NCBI GenBank assembly: GCA_039028695.1
Contig: JBCCHN010000098.1
Span: 1 to 19,429, forward strand
DNA: 19,429 bases
Origin: JANQKX01 sp039028695
GTDB lineage: Bacteria > Pseudomonadota > Alphaproteobacteria > Kiloniellales > Kiloniellaceae
Direction of reading: 5' to 3'
The translations under genes were made by a program, and so were the position numbers. The notes beneath the pieces are model-generated. The model was not told where the DNA came from. It made no database searches and saw only the letters and a program-made list of their open reading frames with translations. This document shows positions 1 through 7,150 of this stretch, piece after piece; position 1 is the first letter of the stretch, and the number at the start of each line of letters is the position of its first letter.

Positions 1-82
1 CGAACCAGACCACACAACAACGTCAAAATGGATTGCGAAAGAGGCGCAATTTTGTTACCTCGCGGGAACAAGAATAGTACCT

Positions 83-117
83 TTGTCAGAATGACCCAAA
101 AAAGATTGTCAGAATGA
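83..117 (+). repeat. Pair of 12-bp direct repeats upstream of tRNA-Thr
   Basis: The 12-mer TTGTCAGAATGA occurs at 83-94 and again at 106-117, a 23-bp period. Tandem copies at about two helical turns can be binding sites for a regulator or for a transposase at an insertion-sequence end. No transposase gene is visible next to them. The function is unknown. Confidence 0.45.
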
Positions 118-168
118 GATTGTTGTATCGCCTTTGTTCTTGGATAAACTATTGAAAAACAACAAAAA

Positions 169-244
169 GCCCCGTTAGCTCAACTGGTAGAGCACCTGAT
201 TTGTAATCAGGGGGTTGGCGGTTCAAGTCCGTCACGGGGCACCA
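169..244 (+). tRNA. tRNA-Thr (anticodon TGT)
   Basis: The 76-nt cloverleaf is complete. The acceptor stem pairs GCCCCGT (169-175) with ACGGGGC (234-240). The anticodon stem CCTGA/TCAGG (195-199, 207-211) holds the loop TTTGTAA with anticodon TGT at 202-204. The T-loop reads GGTTCAAGTCC. The discriminator A and CCA end are genome-encoded at 241-244. The anticodon reads threonine ACA codons, and with a modified wobble base possibly others of the box. A hairpin terminator follows about 60 bases downstream. Confidence 0.97.
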
Positions 245-569
245 ATGATTTTAAAGGGTTAGCAAGAATCCGATCTCCTCAGAAAAAGCTGTGTCCGTCT
301 CATGTCCGCCGTCGAGCGGATTTTTTGCTTTTGAGGGCTTGAATTTGCTCTCTGAGCGGCCTGGCTACCGTTGCCACCTGCTTGCAGCTATCCCCTTACC
401 AGAGAGACTGTACAGCACTCTGCCTACCTCAGACCCCCACCCTACCCCCTGGGGGTGTCTTACTTCTCGCGCAAAAAAGCCCGTGAGGCCGCTCGACCAC
501 ATGCGGCAATTTTGAAAATCTCTTGGACCGACAAATCGACCTTGCAACCGGCAAGGAAACTGCCCAGTG
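245..569. other. Gene-poor interval after tRNA-Thr
   Basis: Apart from the terminator at 305-326 I see no gene I can support. Short open frames on both strands overlap each other, lack convincing ribosome binding sites and match no family I recognise. No second copy of the tRNA 3' end, as expected for an integration site, was found in the window. Confidence 0.5.
305..326 (+). terminator. Rho-independent terminator of tRNA-Thr
   Basis: A 5-bp GC-rich stem, TCCGC (305-309) with GCGGA (316-320), closes a 6-nt loop. Six T residues follow at 321-326. Its position 60 bases after the tRNA and on the same strand fits termination of the tRNA transcript. Confidence 0.7.
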
Positions 570-1070
570 CTACCCCCAAGGGTTTTGCCCTGCCGGCTTG
601 TATTGGATCCAATCAGCACCAAAAAAGACGATAGTGGGTAGGGTAACGACAACAGGATGATTTAGGTATTCCGCCGAAAAATCAAAGCCACGGGTGTTGA
701 ATGAGCCAAATCGTACCCAGCGGTCCAAAACAAATCCAAAGCTCTCGTCGGAATACACTGCTTCTCTATCAAAAAACCCTCTCCAGTGCTGGAAATCTTT
801 TGTGGCATTTTCAGTAACTTCCGATGCCCGAAATTTCAACTTGCACCCGGGCCTGATGATGTCTTGGAGCTTGACAGGTCGCCCATTGGTGGCCCCAAAG
901 AACCGCATTAGCATTCGGTTCCGTGGCTTCCAGACTTGCTGCCCATTTTGAAAATCGAGTGGTGCCATTCCATCAACAAATGCAGCGTCTTGCCAATTGA
1001 AGTCGTCTCTAAGGATTTCTCCAATCGAGCGAACGGCATCGCACTTACCACTGGGCCAAGTACTTTCCAT
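570..1070 (-). CDS. Hypothetical protein, 166 aa
   Basis: I do not recognise this protein. The frame opens with ATG, preceded on the minus strand by the purine-rich stretch GGGAGGG about 5 bases upstream, which supports the start. The product is rich in W, F, R and D, has no signal peptide or membrane segment, and reads like a soluble protein (for example RMLMRFFGATNGRPVKL near residues 52-68). It lies downstream of, and on the same strand as, a truncated DNA methyltransferase remnant, so it may belong to decayed accessory DNA. It could also be a fragment of a longer gene. The call rests on ORF length, composition and the ribosome binding site only. Confidence 0.45.
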   Translation of the reverse strand: MESTWPSGKCDAVRSIGEILRDDFNWQDAAFVDGMAPLDFQNGQQVWKPRNRMLMRFFGATNGRPVKLQDIIRPGCKLKFRASEVTENATKDFQHWRGFFDREAVYSDESFGFVLDRWVRFGSFNTRGFDFSAEYLNHPVVVTLPTIVFFGADWIQYKPAGQNPWG

Positions 1071-1165
1071 AAAGACCCTCCCCCGTCTATGCAGGGGCCT
1101 CTTAGTGTGGGTTTTTCTGGTAGGAGATTACGAGCATATTGTTGAGGTTCCCGTTTGACTGTGCT

Positions 1166-1390
1166 TTAGGTCTTGCTCTGAGCAGTTGCACGCTCTTGGT
1201 TCAGTTCAAACAATCTCTGCAGGATCTCATCATCTGATAGATCAGCGGGCCAACCGTATGCGGCTGCGACAGCTTCGTCGAGTTCACGGTGAGCATTGTC
1301 GAGCCAAGCGGGACGCTCATTGTAGAGGTTTGTTAAAGTACGCTTCTTAAGTATGGCCGCTGCCTTGTAAGATAGATTTGGAAATGTCAA
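1166..1390 (-). pseudogene. C-terminal remnant of a large class I SAM-dependent DNA methyltransferase
   Basis: The 74-codon frame carries a segment typical of the extreme C-terminus of large type IIG/BREX-like DNA methyltransferases: KKRTLTNLYNERPAWLD followed by NAHRELDEAVAAAYGWP and a DLSDDEILQRLFELN tail. Intact family members are about 900 residues or longer, so the SAM-binding and NPPY-type catalytic parts are missing. The only available start is a TTG at 1390. Further upstream the frame stays open for about 23 codons but shows no methyltransferase sequence, so homology breaks near 1350-1390. This is best read as the surviving 3' end of a deleted restriction-modification gene. The breakpoint abuts the TetR promoter. 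Confidence 0.7.
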
Positions 1391-1419
1391 TTGAAAATAC
1401 CGATTGGTATGATTATATT
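1391..1419 (+). promoter_or_regulatory. Promoter of the tetR gene, with the operator filling its spacer
   Basis: The -35 box TTGAAA (1391-1396) and the -10 box TATATT (1414-1419) are separated by exactly 17 bp. The first 14 bp of that spacer are the palindromic operator at 1397-1410. A repressor bound there would block RNA polymerase, which fits autorepression. This also excludes the upstream TTG at 1391 as the tetR start codon. Confidence 0.7.
1397..1410. promoter_or_regulatory. TetR operator copy 1
   Basis: The 14-mer ATACCGATTGGTAT is an imperfect palindrome with arms ATACC/GGTAT. The identical sequence recurs in front of the efflux operon at 2209-2222, and a third near-copy lies at 2240-2253. 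The shared sequence at both promoters identifies it as the likely site of the adjacent TetR protein. Confidence 0.75.
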
Positions 1420-1477
1420 GTTCGCAATAAAGCGAAATTGCTTCCTGACTGTTAGATTGTTAAGAGTATTTTTCCTC

Positions 1478-2137
1478 ATGAGAAATGCCGCCGAAACCCG
1501 CGAAAAGCTACTGGACACCGCGATACGTCTGATCTGGCAAAGCAACTACAGCAGTGTCGGCGTGAACGAAATATGCAAACAGGCAGGGGTCACAAAAGGC
1601 GCGTTTTACCACCACTTTGAGACCAAAGCCGATCTCTATGTCGAGGCCTCGCGACACTATTGGGCAAGCATGAAGTTGGATCTGGACCAGATCTATTCAC
1701 CCAGCTATAGCCCATTGGAACAATTGGATAACTTGATCAGTTTAATCATCGAAAAGCAACATCACGAGAGTGTTGATTCACAAATTGAAGTGGTGGGTTG
1801 TCCTTTTTTTACATCTGCTGGACAGGCCGGTGCCTGTGAAAACAAGATCCGAGAAGCGGCCGTCGAGATGGAAGGCCATGTGCAGAAATACAGTGTCGCG
1901 CTAATCCGCGGCCTTAAAGCCGATGGCTACCTGAATGGCGACCTTGATGTGGAGCAAGTTGCCCGTCTGCTTCACCATTTTGTCCAGGGTTTGCTGATGT
2001 ATGGCCGCGTGATGAATAGCTTGGATGCTGTCCGGGTCGACCTGAGGGCCGGAATTTATCGCTTGGTCGATCTCAAAGAAGAGTATCGTCGTGATAACGA
2101 ACCTGTCAGCAGTACGACGAAGGTAGATGCGGCCTAA
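1478..2137 (+). CDS. TetR/AcrR-family transcriptional regulator of the efflux operon
   Basis: The 219-aa protein has the N-terminal TetR helix-turn-helix: helices around residues 5-50 with NEICKQAGVTKGAFYHHF as recognition region, followed by the usual FETKADLY. The C-terminal part (about 60-200) is a helical ligand and dimer domain that contains VGCPFFTSAGQAG. I chose the ATG at 1478 because the frame upstream runs through the promoter and operator. The Shine-Dalgarno is weak (AAGAG about 12 bases upstream). It probably represses itself and the pump downstream through the three palindromes. The inducer is unknown, though the pump suggests a lipophilic or toxic compound. Length and architecture are normal for the family. 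Confidence 0.9.
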   Translation: MRNAAETREKLLDTAIRLIWQSNYSSVGVNEICKQAGVTKGAFYHHFETKADLYVEASRHYWASMKLDLDQIYSPSYSPLEQLDNLISLIIEKQHHESVDSQIEVVGCPFFTSAGQAGACENKIREAAVEMEGHVQKYSVALIRGLKADGYLNGDLDVEQVARLLHHFVQGLLMYGRVMNSLDAVRVDLRAGIYRLVDLKEEYRRDNEPVSSTTKVDAA

Positions 2138-2200
2138 GTTGCTGCGCATTCTTCGACGATCCAAAAATTCAAAAAAAAAGACTAAATCTGCTCATCGCCA

Positions 2201-2253
2201 TTGACAACATACCGATTGGTATCCAAATAAAGTGCGAGCATACCAATCGGTTT
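2201..2253 (+). promoter_or_regulatory. Promoter and double TetR operator of the efflux operon
   Basis: A consensus -35 box TTGACA lies at 2201-2206. Operator copy 2 (2209-2222) begins 2 bp after it and is identical to the tetR operator. Operator copy 3 (ATACCAATCGGTTT, 2240-2253) is the inverted form with two differences at one end. Copies 2 and 3 are 31 bp apart, close to three helical turns, so two bound dimers could sit on the same face. The -10 box is not clear. Confidence 0.7.
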
Positions 2254-2287
2254 GTAACTGGCCGCACGGTCTATGGGGAGTAGTAAG

Positions 2288-3508
2288 ATGAGTTTTAGGT
2301 CTAAAGTTCGATCCGTAATGGCTGCAACCCTGGCGATTGGGGCAATGGTGGCTGCAGGCCATCTCATCAAATACGAGTTCCTGGACCCTTCGGTTGGGGT
2401 TCAAGCAGCTCAGTCGGCAATCCCACAAGCCGTTCCGGTGAACGTCATTGAGGTCGTGGCGGAGCCGGTGCGGCTCTGGAGCGAGTTCTCCGGGCATCTG
2501 ACCGCCATCGACTCTGCCGAGATCCGGCCACAGGTCAGCGGCACCATCACGCAGGTTCTCTTCACAGACGGCCAAATGGTCAAAAAAGGTGATGTCCTGG
2601 CGATTATTGATCCACGCCCCTTCGCGGCGGCAATGGCCGAGGCAGAGGCCGATCTGACCGCTGCGCGACATGACCTGGTTTTGGCAAAAAAGCAACGCGC
2701 CCGAGCTGAGAGCCTCATTGATAAGGGGCATGTCTCGGAGAGAGTCCTTGATGAGCGGATCAACGATCACACGGTCGCGATCAGCGCCGTCAAGCGCGCC
2801 GAAGCGCAACTCGAACAGGCCAAAATTAATTTTGATCACGCCCACATCAAAGCACCAATCAGCGGGCGGCTCAGCCGCGTCGAGATTACTTTGGGGAACC
2901 TGGTGGAGGCCGGTCCTAATGCACCGATTTTGACGTCCATCGTCGCGATGGATGGTGTTTATGCTGAGTTTGATGTTGATGAGCGCACCTATTTGCGCGG
3001 TATGCATCAGTTAGCGAAAAGCAGCGGCGCAACCACGACACTTCCAGTGGAGCTGATCATCGACATGGGCGATAAGCGAGTCTACCAAGGTCATATTCAC
3101 AGCTTCGATAATCAGATTGATCCAGCCACCGGTACGATTCGGGCGCGGGCGATCTTCTCCAACGATGATGGCAGCCTCTTGCCTGGCATCTTCGCGGATG
3201 TGAGGCTGGGCGCGCCAAACAGCGACTCGTTAATCTTGTTAAGCTCGAGCGCTGTTGGCACCGACCAAGACCGCAAGTTCATTTACGTCATCGACGAAAC
3301 CAACACTGTCGTCTATCGGCAAGTTACATTGGGAGCCTCAGTTGGGAAGGCGCGTGTTATCGCCAACGGACTGGAGGCCGGAGAGAAGGTCATGGTCGGC
3401 GGCCTGATGAAAGTGCGGCCCGGCATGGTCGTGGAGCCTATGCTCATAGACGAAACACAAGAGCCAGCAGTTAGCCAAAACCCGCAGACCCTCGCGGCGG
3501 CCAATTAG
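2288..3508 (+). CDS. RND efflux periplasmic adaptor (membrane fusion protein)
   Basis: The 406-aa protein links an inner-membrane RND pump to an outer-membrane channel. An N-terminal hydrophobic segment (about residues 8-25) acts as signal or anchor and has no lipobox cysteine. It is followed by the first barrel/lipoyl half (EIRPQVSGTITQVLFTDG), an alpha-helical hairpin of alternating A, E and R residues, the second lipoyl half (HAHIKAPISGRLSRV), a beta-barrel containing DNQIDPATGTIRARA, and a membrane-proximal domain. I chose ATG 2288 because GGGGAG lies 7 bases before it. An in-frame ATG at 2273 lacks a ribosome binding site. It is followed after 46 bases by the permease and is presumably repressed by the upstream TetR. 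It resembles the MexE/AcrA type, but substrate specificity cannot be read. Confidence 0.93.
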   Translation: MSFRSKVRSVMAATLAIGAMVAAGHLIKYEFLDPSVGVQAAQSAIPQAVPVNVIEVVAEPVRLWSEFSGHLTAIDSAEIRPQVSGTITQVLFTDGQMVKKGDVLAIIDPRPFAAAMAEAEADLTAARHDLVLAKKQRARAESLIDKGHVSERVLDERINDHTVAISAVKRAEAQLEQAKINFDHAHIKAPISGRLSRVEITLGNLVEAGPNAPILTSIVAMDGVYAEFDVDERTYLRGMHQLAKSSGATTTLPVELIIDMGDKRVYQGHIHSFDNQIDPATGTIRARAIFSNDDGSLLPGIFADVRLGAPNSDSLILLSSSAVGTDQDRKFIYVIDETNTVVYRQVTLGASVGKARVIANGLEAGEKVMVGGLMKVRPGMVVEPMLIDETQEPAVSQNPQTLAAAN

Positions 3509-3554
3509 GTCAATCTGACCGCGCTAAAACGAACGGCTTCTAGGGGAAATCGCC

Positions 3555-6500
3555 ATGTCATTCCCACGGTTCTTCATAGACCGGCCGATTTTTGCTGGTG
3601 TGGTGTCGGTACTCATCTTTCTTGGCGGATTGATCGCCATGTTCAATTTGCCGATTTCCGAGTATCCCGAGGTGGCACCGCCGTCAGTCGTCGTGCAGGC
3701 ACAGTTTCCCGGGGCCAATCCGGCGGTCATCGCAGAAACAGTGGCCACGCCATTGGAAGAACAAATCAATGGCATCGAGGGCATGCTCTATGTGAACTCG
3801 CTGGCGACCACGGACGGCAACCTCTCGCTGACAGTAACCTTCGAAATTGGCACCGACCCTGACCTGGCTCAGCAAAAGGTGGAGAACCGTGTTTCGCAGG
3901 CGCTGCCTCGGCTGCCGGAAACCGTCCGTCAGCTGGGGGTTACGGTGGTCAAGAGTTCGCCCGACTTGACAATGGTAGTTCATCTGCGTTCGCCCAATGA
4001 ACGCTATGACATGCTATACCTGCGCAACTACGCCACTTTGAATGTAAGAGATCCCTTGGCGCGGGTTCGCGGCGTCGGCCAAGTCCGGCTGTTCGGCTCG
4101 GGCGACTACGCAATGCGCATTTGGCTCAATCCTGATCAGGTGGCTGAACGGAACATGACGGCTGGCGAGGTCTTGGATGCAGTCCGTCGGCAAAATATTC
4201 AGGTGGCCGCCGGCCAAATCGGTGGTCCACCCTATGACGATGGCGTAGAGGTACAACTACCAATCAACGTTAAGGGCCGACTACAGTCCGCCGAGGAATT
4301 TGCCGATATCATTGTGAAACGAGACGCGGACGGAACTTTGGTGCGCCTCGGCGATGTAGCTCGTCTCGAAATGGGAGCACAGCAATATGCGCTGCGATCT
4401 CTGCTTGACAACAAGCCTGCGGTGGCGATTCCAATTTTTGCCTCGCCGGGAGCCAATGCTCTGGACATCTCTCGCGATGTCCGTGCCACCATGGAGCGCT
4501 TGGCAAAAGATTTTCCGGAAGGTGTGGACTACAGCATAGTTTACGATCCAACGGTGTTCGTTCAGGAATCGATCAGATCGGTGTTTAAGACCCTCCTAGA
4601 GGCGCTGGCATTGGTGGTCTTGGTTGTGATCCTCTTTTTGCAAACCTGGCGGGCCTCCATCATTCCCTTATTGGCGGTCCCGGTTTCCATAGTTGGCACC
4701 TTCTCGTTGATGCTGGCATTTGGGTTTTCCATTAACGTTTTATCGCTGTTTGGCTTGATCCTAGCTATTGGTATTGTCGTTGATGACGCTATCGTCGTAG
4801 TGGAAAACGTCGAGCGCAACATCGCCAATGGCCTGGAGCCCCGTGAGGCGACAATCGCCGCGATGAAGGAGGTGACCGGCCCGATTGTCGCGACGTCACT
4901 GGTAATGACAGGGGTTTTTGTTCCAATCGCATTCTTGAGCGGCCTGACCGGACAGTTCTATCAGCAATTCGCCTTGACCATTGCCATTGCCACAATCATC
5001 TCGACGATCAACTCATTGACCTTGAGCCCGGCGCTATCGGCTCTACTCCTGCGGTCTCGTAAGAGTCCCAAGGACCTGCTGACGCGGATTATGGATGCTT
5101 TGTTCGGCTGGCTATTCCGAGGTTTCAATGCTGTCTTTGGCCGCTTCACAGCGTTATATGCCGCAAGCCTCAAAGGCTTTCTCGGTCGCAAGGGTATGAT
5201 GATGGCCCTTTATCTCATATTGCTCGGTGCGACTTACCAGAGCTTCCAAATGGTGCCCTCCGGCTTTATCCCTATTCAAGACAAACAATATCTGGTGAGT
5301 TTTGCCCAACTGCCTCAAGGTGCGACTTTGGAGCGAACGGAAGATGTGATGCGCCAGATGTCAGACATCGCTCTCAAAGAGCCTGGGGTCACAAGCGCCG
5401 TCGCCTTTCCTGGCCTGTCCATCAATGGATTCGTCAACAGCACCAGTGCCGGCATCGTTTTCGTGACCCTTGATGATTTTGAAGAACGCAAGGACCCTAC
5501 CTTGTCGGGTTTGGCAATTGCACAACGACTTCAGCAAAAATACGCTGGGATCGACGAAGCCTTTGTCGCTATCTTCCCCGCTCCGCCGGTGCAAGGCCTC
5601 GGGACGATCGGAGGGTTCAAGCTTCAAGTACAAGATCGCAATGATCAGGGTTACTTGTCTCTCGACAATGTCATGAAGGAGGTGCTGGCCAAAGCCTGGG
5701 CGCGGCCTGAACTCACCGGAGTTTTTTCCAGTTACAATGTAAACATGCCCCAGCTGTTTGCTGATGTCGACCGAACCAAGGCATCACAGCTCGGCATTCC
5801 GGTGGACGAAATCTTCGACACTATGCAGATCTACCTGGGTTCGCTCTATATCAATGATTTCAACCAATTTGGCCGCACATACCAAGTGATCGCTCAGGCA
5901 GATAAGCCGTTCCGCTCTACACCTGAGAGCATTGCCCAACTACAAACACGAAACAGCGGCGGGCAAATGGTACCGCTCGGTTCCGTCGTAACGGTATCGG
6001 AATCCTTCGGTCCGGACACGGCGATGCGCTACAATGTGTTTCGTTCCGCGGACCTCAACGGCAACGCAGCACCTGGTTATTCTAGTGGTGAAGCGCAGGA
6101 CGCAATTACAGAAATTCTTGAAGAAACGCTGCCGTCTGGCATGGACTTTGAGTGGACCGAACTCACCTATCAGCAGATATTGGCCGGCAATAGTGCGATC
6201 TTCATCTTTCCTTTGTGTATTTTCTTGGTCTATTTGGTTTTGGCCGCGCAGTACGAAAGCCTGGCGCTACCGCTTGCCGTGATTTTAATCGTTCCCATGA
6301 GCATTTTGTCGGCATTGACCGGTGTGTTCATTACTGGCGGTGATAACAACATCTTTACCCAAATCAGCTTGTTCGTGCTCGCTGGCTTGGCCTCAAAGAA
6401 CGCCATATTGATCGTGGAGTTCGCCCGGGAGCTTGAAAGTCAGGGCCGTACAATCTTAGCAGCCGCGATTGAGGCAAGCAGGCTCCGCTTGCGTCCCATT

Positions 6501-6716
6501 CTCATGACCTCGTTTGCCTTTATTATGGGCGTGGTGCCGCTGGCTTTTTCCAGCGGCGCCGGTGCGGAAATGCGTCAATCGATCGGGATTGCAGTATTCT
6601 CAGGAATGTTAGGTGTGACTTTTTTTGGGATCGTGCTAACACCGGTGTTTTATGTGTTAGTGCGAGGAATGGAAAAATCCTGGAGCCAGTCGAGGAAAAC
6701 TGAATCGCGAAATTGA
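3555..6716 (+). CDS. RND multidrug efflux permease (HAE1 family)
   Basis: The 1053-aa inner-membrane proton/drug antiporter has the full length expected of AcrB/MexF-type pumps. It starts with the signature SFPRFFIDRPIFAGV and a first transmembrane helix. The large porter loop follows, then the helix bundle with the proton-relay pair D410-D411 in GIVVDDAIVVVENVE, and the matching lysine K948 in GLASKNAILIVEFARE. The second half repeats the fold and ends after the last helix with a short charged tail. A ribosome binding site (AGGGGAAA) precedes ATG 3555. It forms an operon with the adaptor. No TolC-like gene follows, so an outer-membrane channel must come from elsewhere. Early sequence resembles MexF/OqxB-like pumps more than AcrB, which is only an impression. 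Confidence 0.95.
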   Translation: MSFPRFFIDRPIFAGVVSVLIFLGGLIAMFNLPISEYPEVAPPSVVVQAQFPGANPAVIAETVATPLEEQINGIEGMLYVNSLATTDGNLSLTVTFEIGTDPDLAQQKVENRVSQALPRLPETVRQLGVTVVKSSPDLTMVVHLRSPNERYDMLYLRNYATLNVRDPLARVRGVGQVRLFGSGDYAMRIWLNPDQVAERNMTAGEVLDAVRRQNIQVAAGQIGGPPYDDGVEVQLPINVKGRLQSAEEFADIIVKRDADGTLVRLGDVARLEMGAQQYALRSLLDNKPAVAIPIFASPGANALDISRDVRATMERLAKDFPEGVDYSIVYDPTVFVQESIRSVFKTLLEALALVVLVVILFLQTWRASIIPLLAVPVSIVGTFSLMLAFGFSINVLSLFGLILAIGIVVDDAIVVVENVERNIANGLEPREATIAAMKEVTGPIVATSLVMTGVFVPIAFLSGLTGQFYQQFALTIAIATIISTINSLTLSPALSALLLRSRKSPKDLLTRIMDALFGWLFRGFNAVFGRFTALYAASLKGFLGRKGMMMALYLILLGATYQSFQMVPSGFIPIQDKQYLVSFAQLPQGATLERTEDVMRQMSDIALKEPGVTSAVAFPGLSINGFVNSTSAGIVFVTLDDFEERKDPTLSGLAIAQRLQQKYAGIDEAFVAIFPAPPVQGLGTIGGFKLQVQDRNDQGYLSLDNVMKEVLAKAWARPELTGVFSSYNVNMPQLFADVDRTKASQLGIPVDEIFDTMQIYLGSLYINDFNQFGRTYQVIAQADKPFRSTPESIAQLQTRNSGGQMVPLGSVVTVSESFGPDTAMRYNVFRSADLNGNAAPGYSSGEAQDAITEILEETLPSGMDFEWTELTYQQILAGNSAIFIFPLCIFLVYLVLAAQYESLALPLAVILIVPMSILSALTGVFITGGDNNIFTQISLFVLAGLASKNAILIVEFARELESQGRTILAAAIEASRLRLRPILMTSFAFIMGVVPLAFSSGAGAEMRQSIGIAVFSGMLGVTFFGIVLTPVFYVLVRGMEKSWSQSRKTESRN

Positions 6717-7150
6717 TTCTGAGTTTACCCTAACTGGGCATTGTCAGATTAAACGGTGTCGCCCAAGTCTCTTGGTTCCAAGCCCCTATGACCTATCAAC
6801 AACACAGTCCCTTGCAAGAAGACAACCCGACAATTGGCGCTCAAAATTGCACACAGTTCGCCAACTCATACTGTCAGAACCGATTAATCAGACAATTCTC
6901 CTAGATCCATATTACCGCTTTTGGCTATAATTACCCATCCCGTAGCTGTTTAGATCCAGGCTGCTTTACCCCCAGAACCGGACTCAGACGACCGGTGACC
7001 AGGACGGTAAGGATTGACCCATTGCGGTCTATAGCGACTGTAGATATTTGGGGCCCACCAGCGGCCTTCACCTGCCACTCTATTTCACCAGAAGGATAAC
7101 AGATTGAGCCTGGACATTTAACGACCGGCAGCCCGGAGACGATACTTGAC
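6717..7150. other. Non-coding interval between the RND operon and epoxide hydrolase
   Basis: This 434-base gap separates convergent transcription units. It contains the inverted-repeat element at 6740-6896 and a 5-bp hairpin (CCAAG 6763-6767 with CTTGG 6771-6775) that lacks a T-run. Positions 6931-7150 stay open on the minus strand in a frame that overlaps the hydrolase end, but I find no start, ribosome binding site or family match. No clear rho-independent terminator is visible for either flanking operon. Confidence 0.5.
6740..6896. mobile_element. MITE-like or IS-end element with 18-bp terminal inverted repeats
   Basis: ATTGTCAGATTAAACGGT at 6740-6757 matches, in inverted orientation, ACCGATTAATCAGACAAT at 6879-6896. 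The arms agree at 16 of 18 positions and enclose about 120 bp with no coding capacity. The size and arrangement fit a miniature inverted-repeat element or two fused ends of a deleted insertion sequence. No target-site duplication is evident, and no transposase is present in the window. Confidence 0.45.

Noticed and set aside
234..244. The tRNA-Thr 3' end as an att site of an intact island
   Set aside because: I found no second copy of the tRNA end and no integrase within the window, so only the decayed remnant is reported.
365..652. Overlapping open frames on both strands after tRNA-Thr
   Set aside because: They shadow each other, have low-complexity proline- and arginine-rich translations, and lack ribosome binding sites and family matches.
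1074..1130. A GC-rich CCCC/GGGG hairpin with a later TTTTT as a terminator
   Set aside because: The T-run is about 15 bases away from the stem and the pairing is short. No gene on that strand would use it.
1391..1477. A 29-codon N-terminal extension of TetR starting at TTG 1391
   Set aside because: The TTG is the -35 box and the next codons are the operator and the -10 box. The family N-terminus starts at ATG 1478.
6763..6775. The CCAAG/CTTGG hairpin as a terminator of the RND operon
   Set aside because: The stem is only 5 bp, has no T-run, and lies inside the inverted-repeat element.
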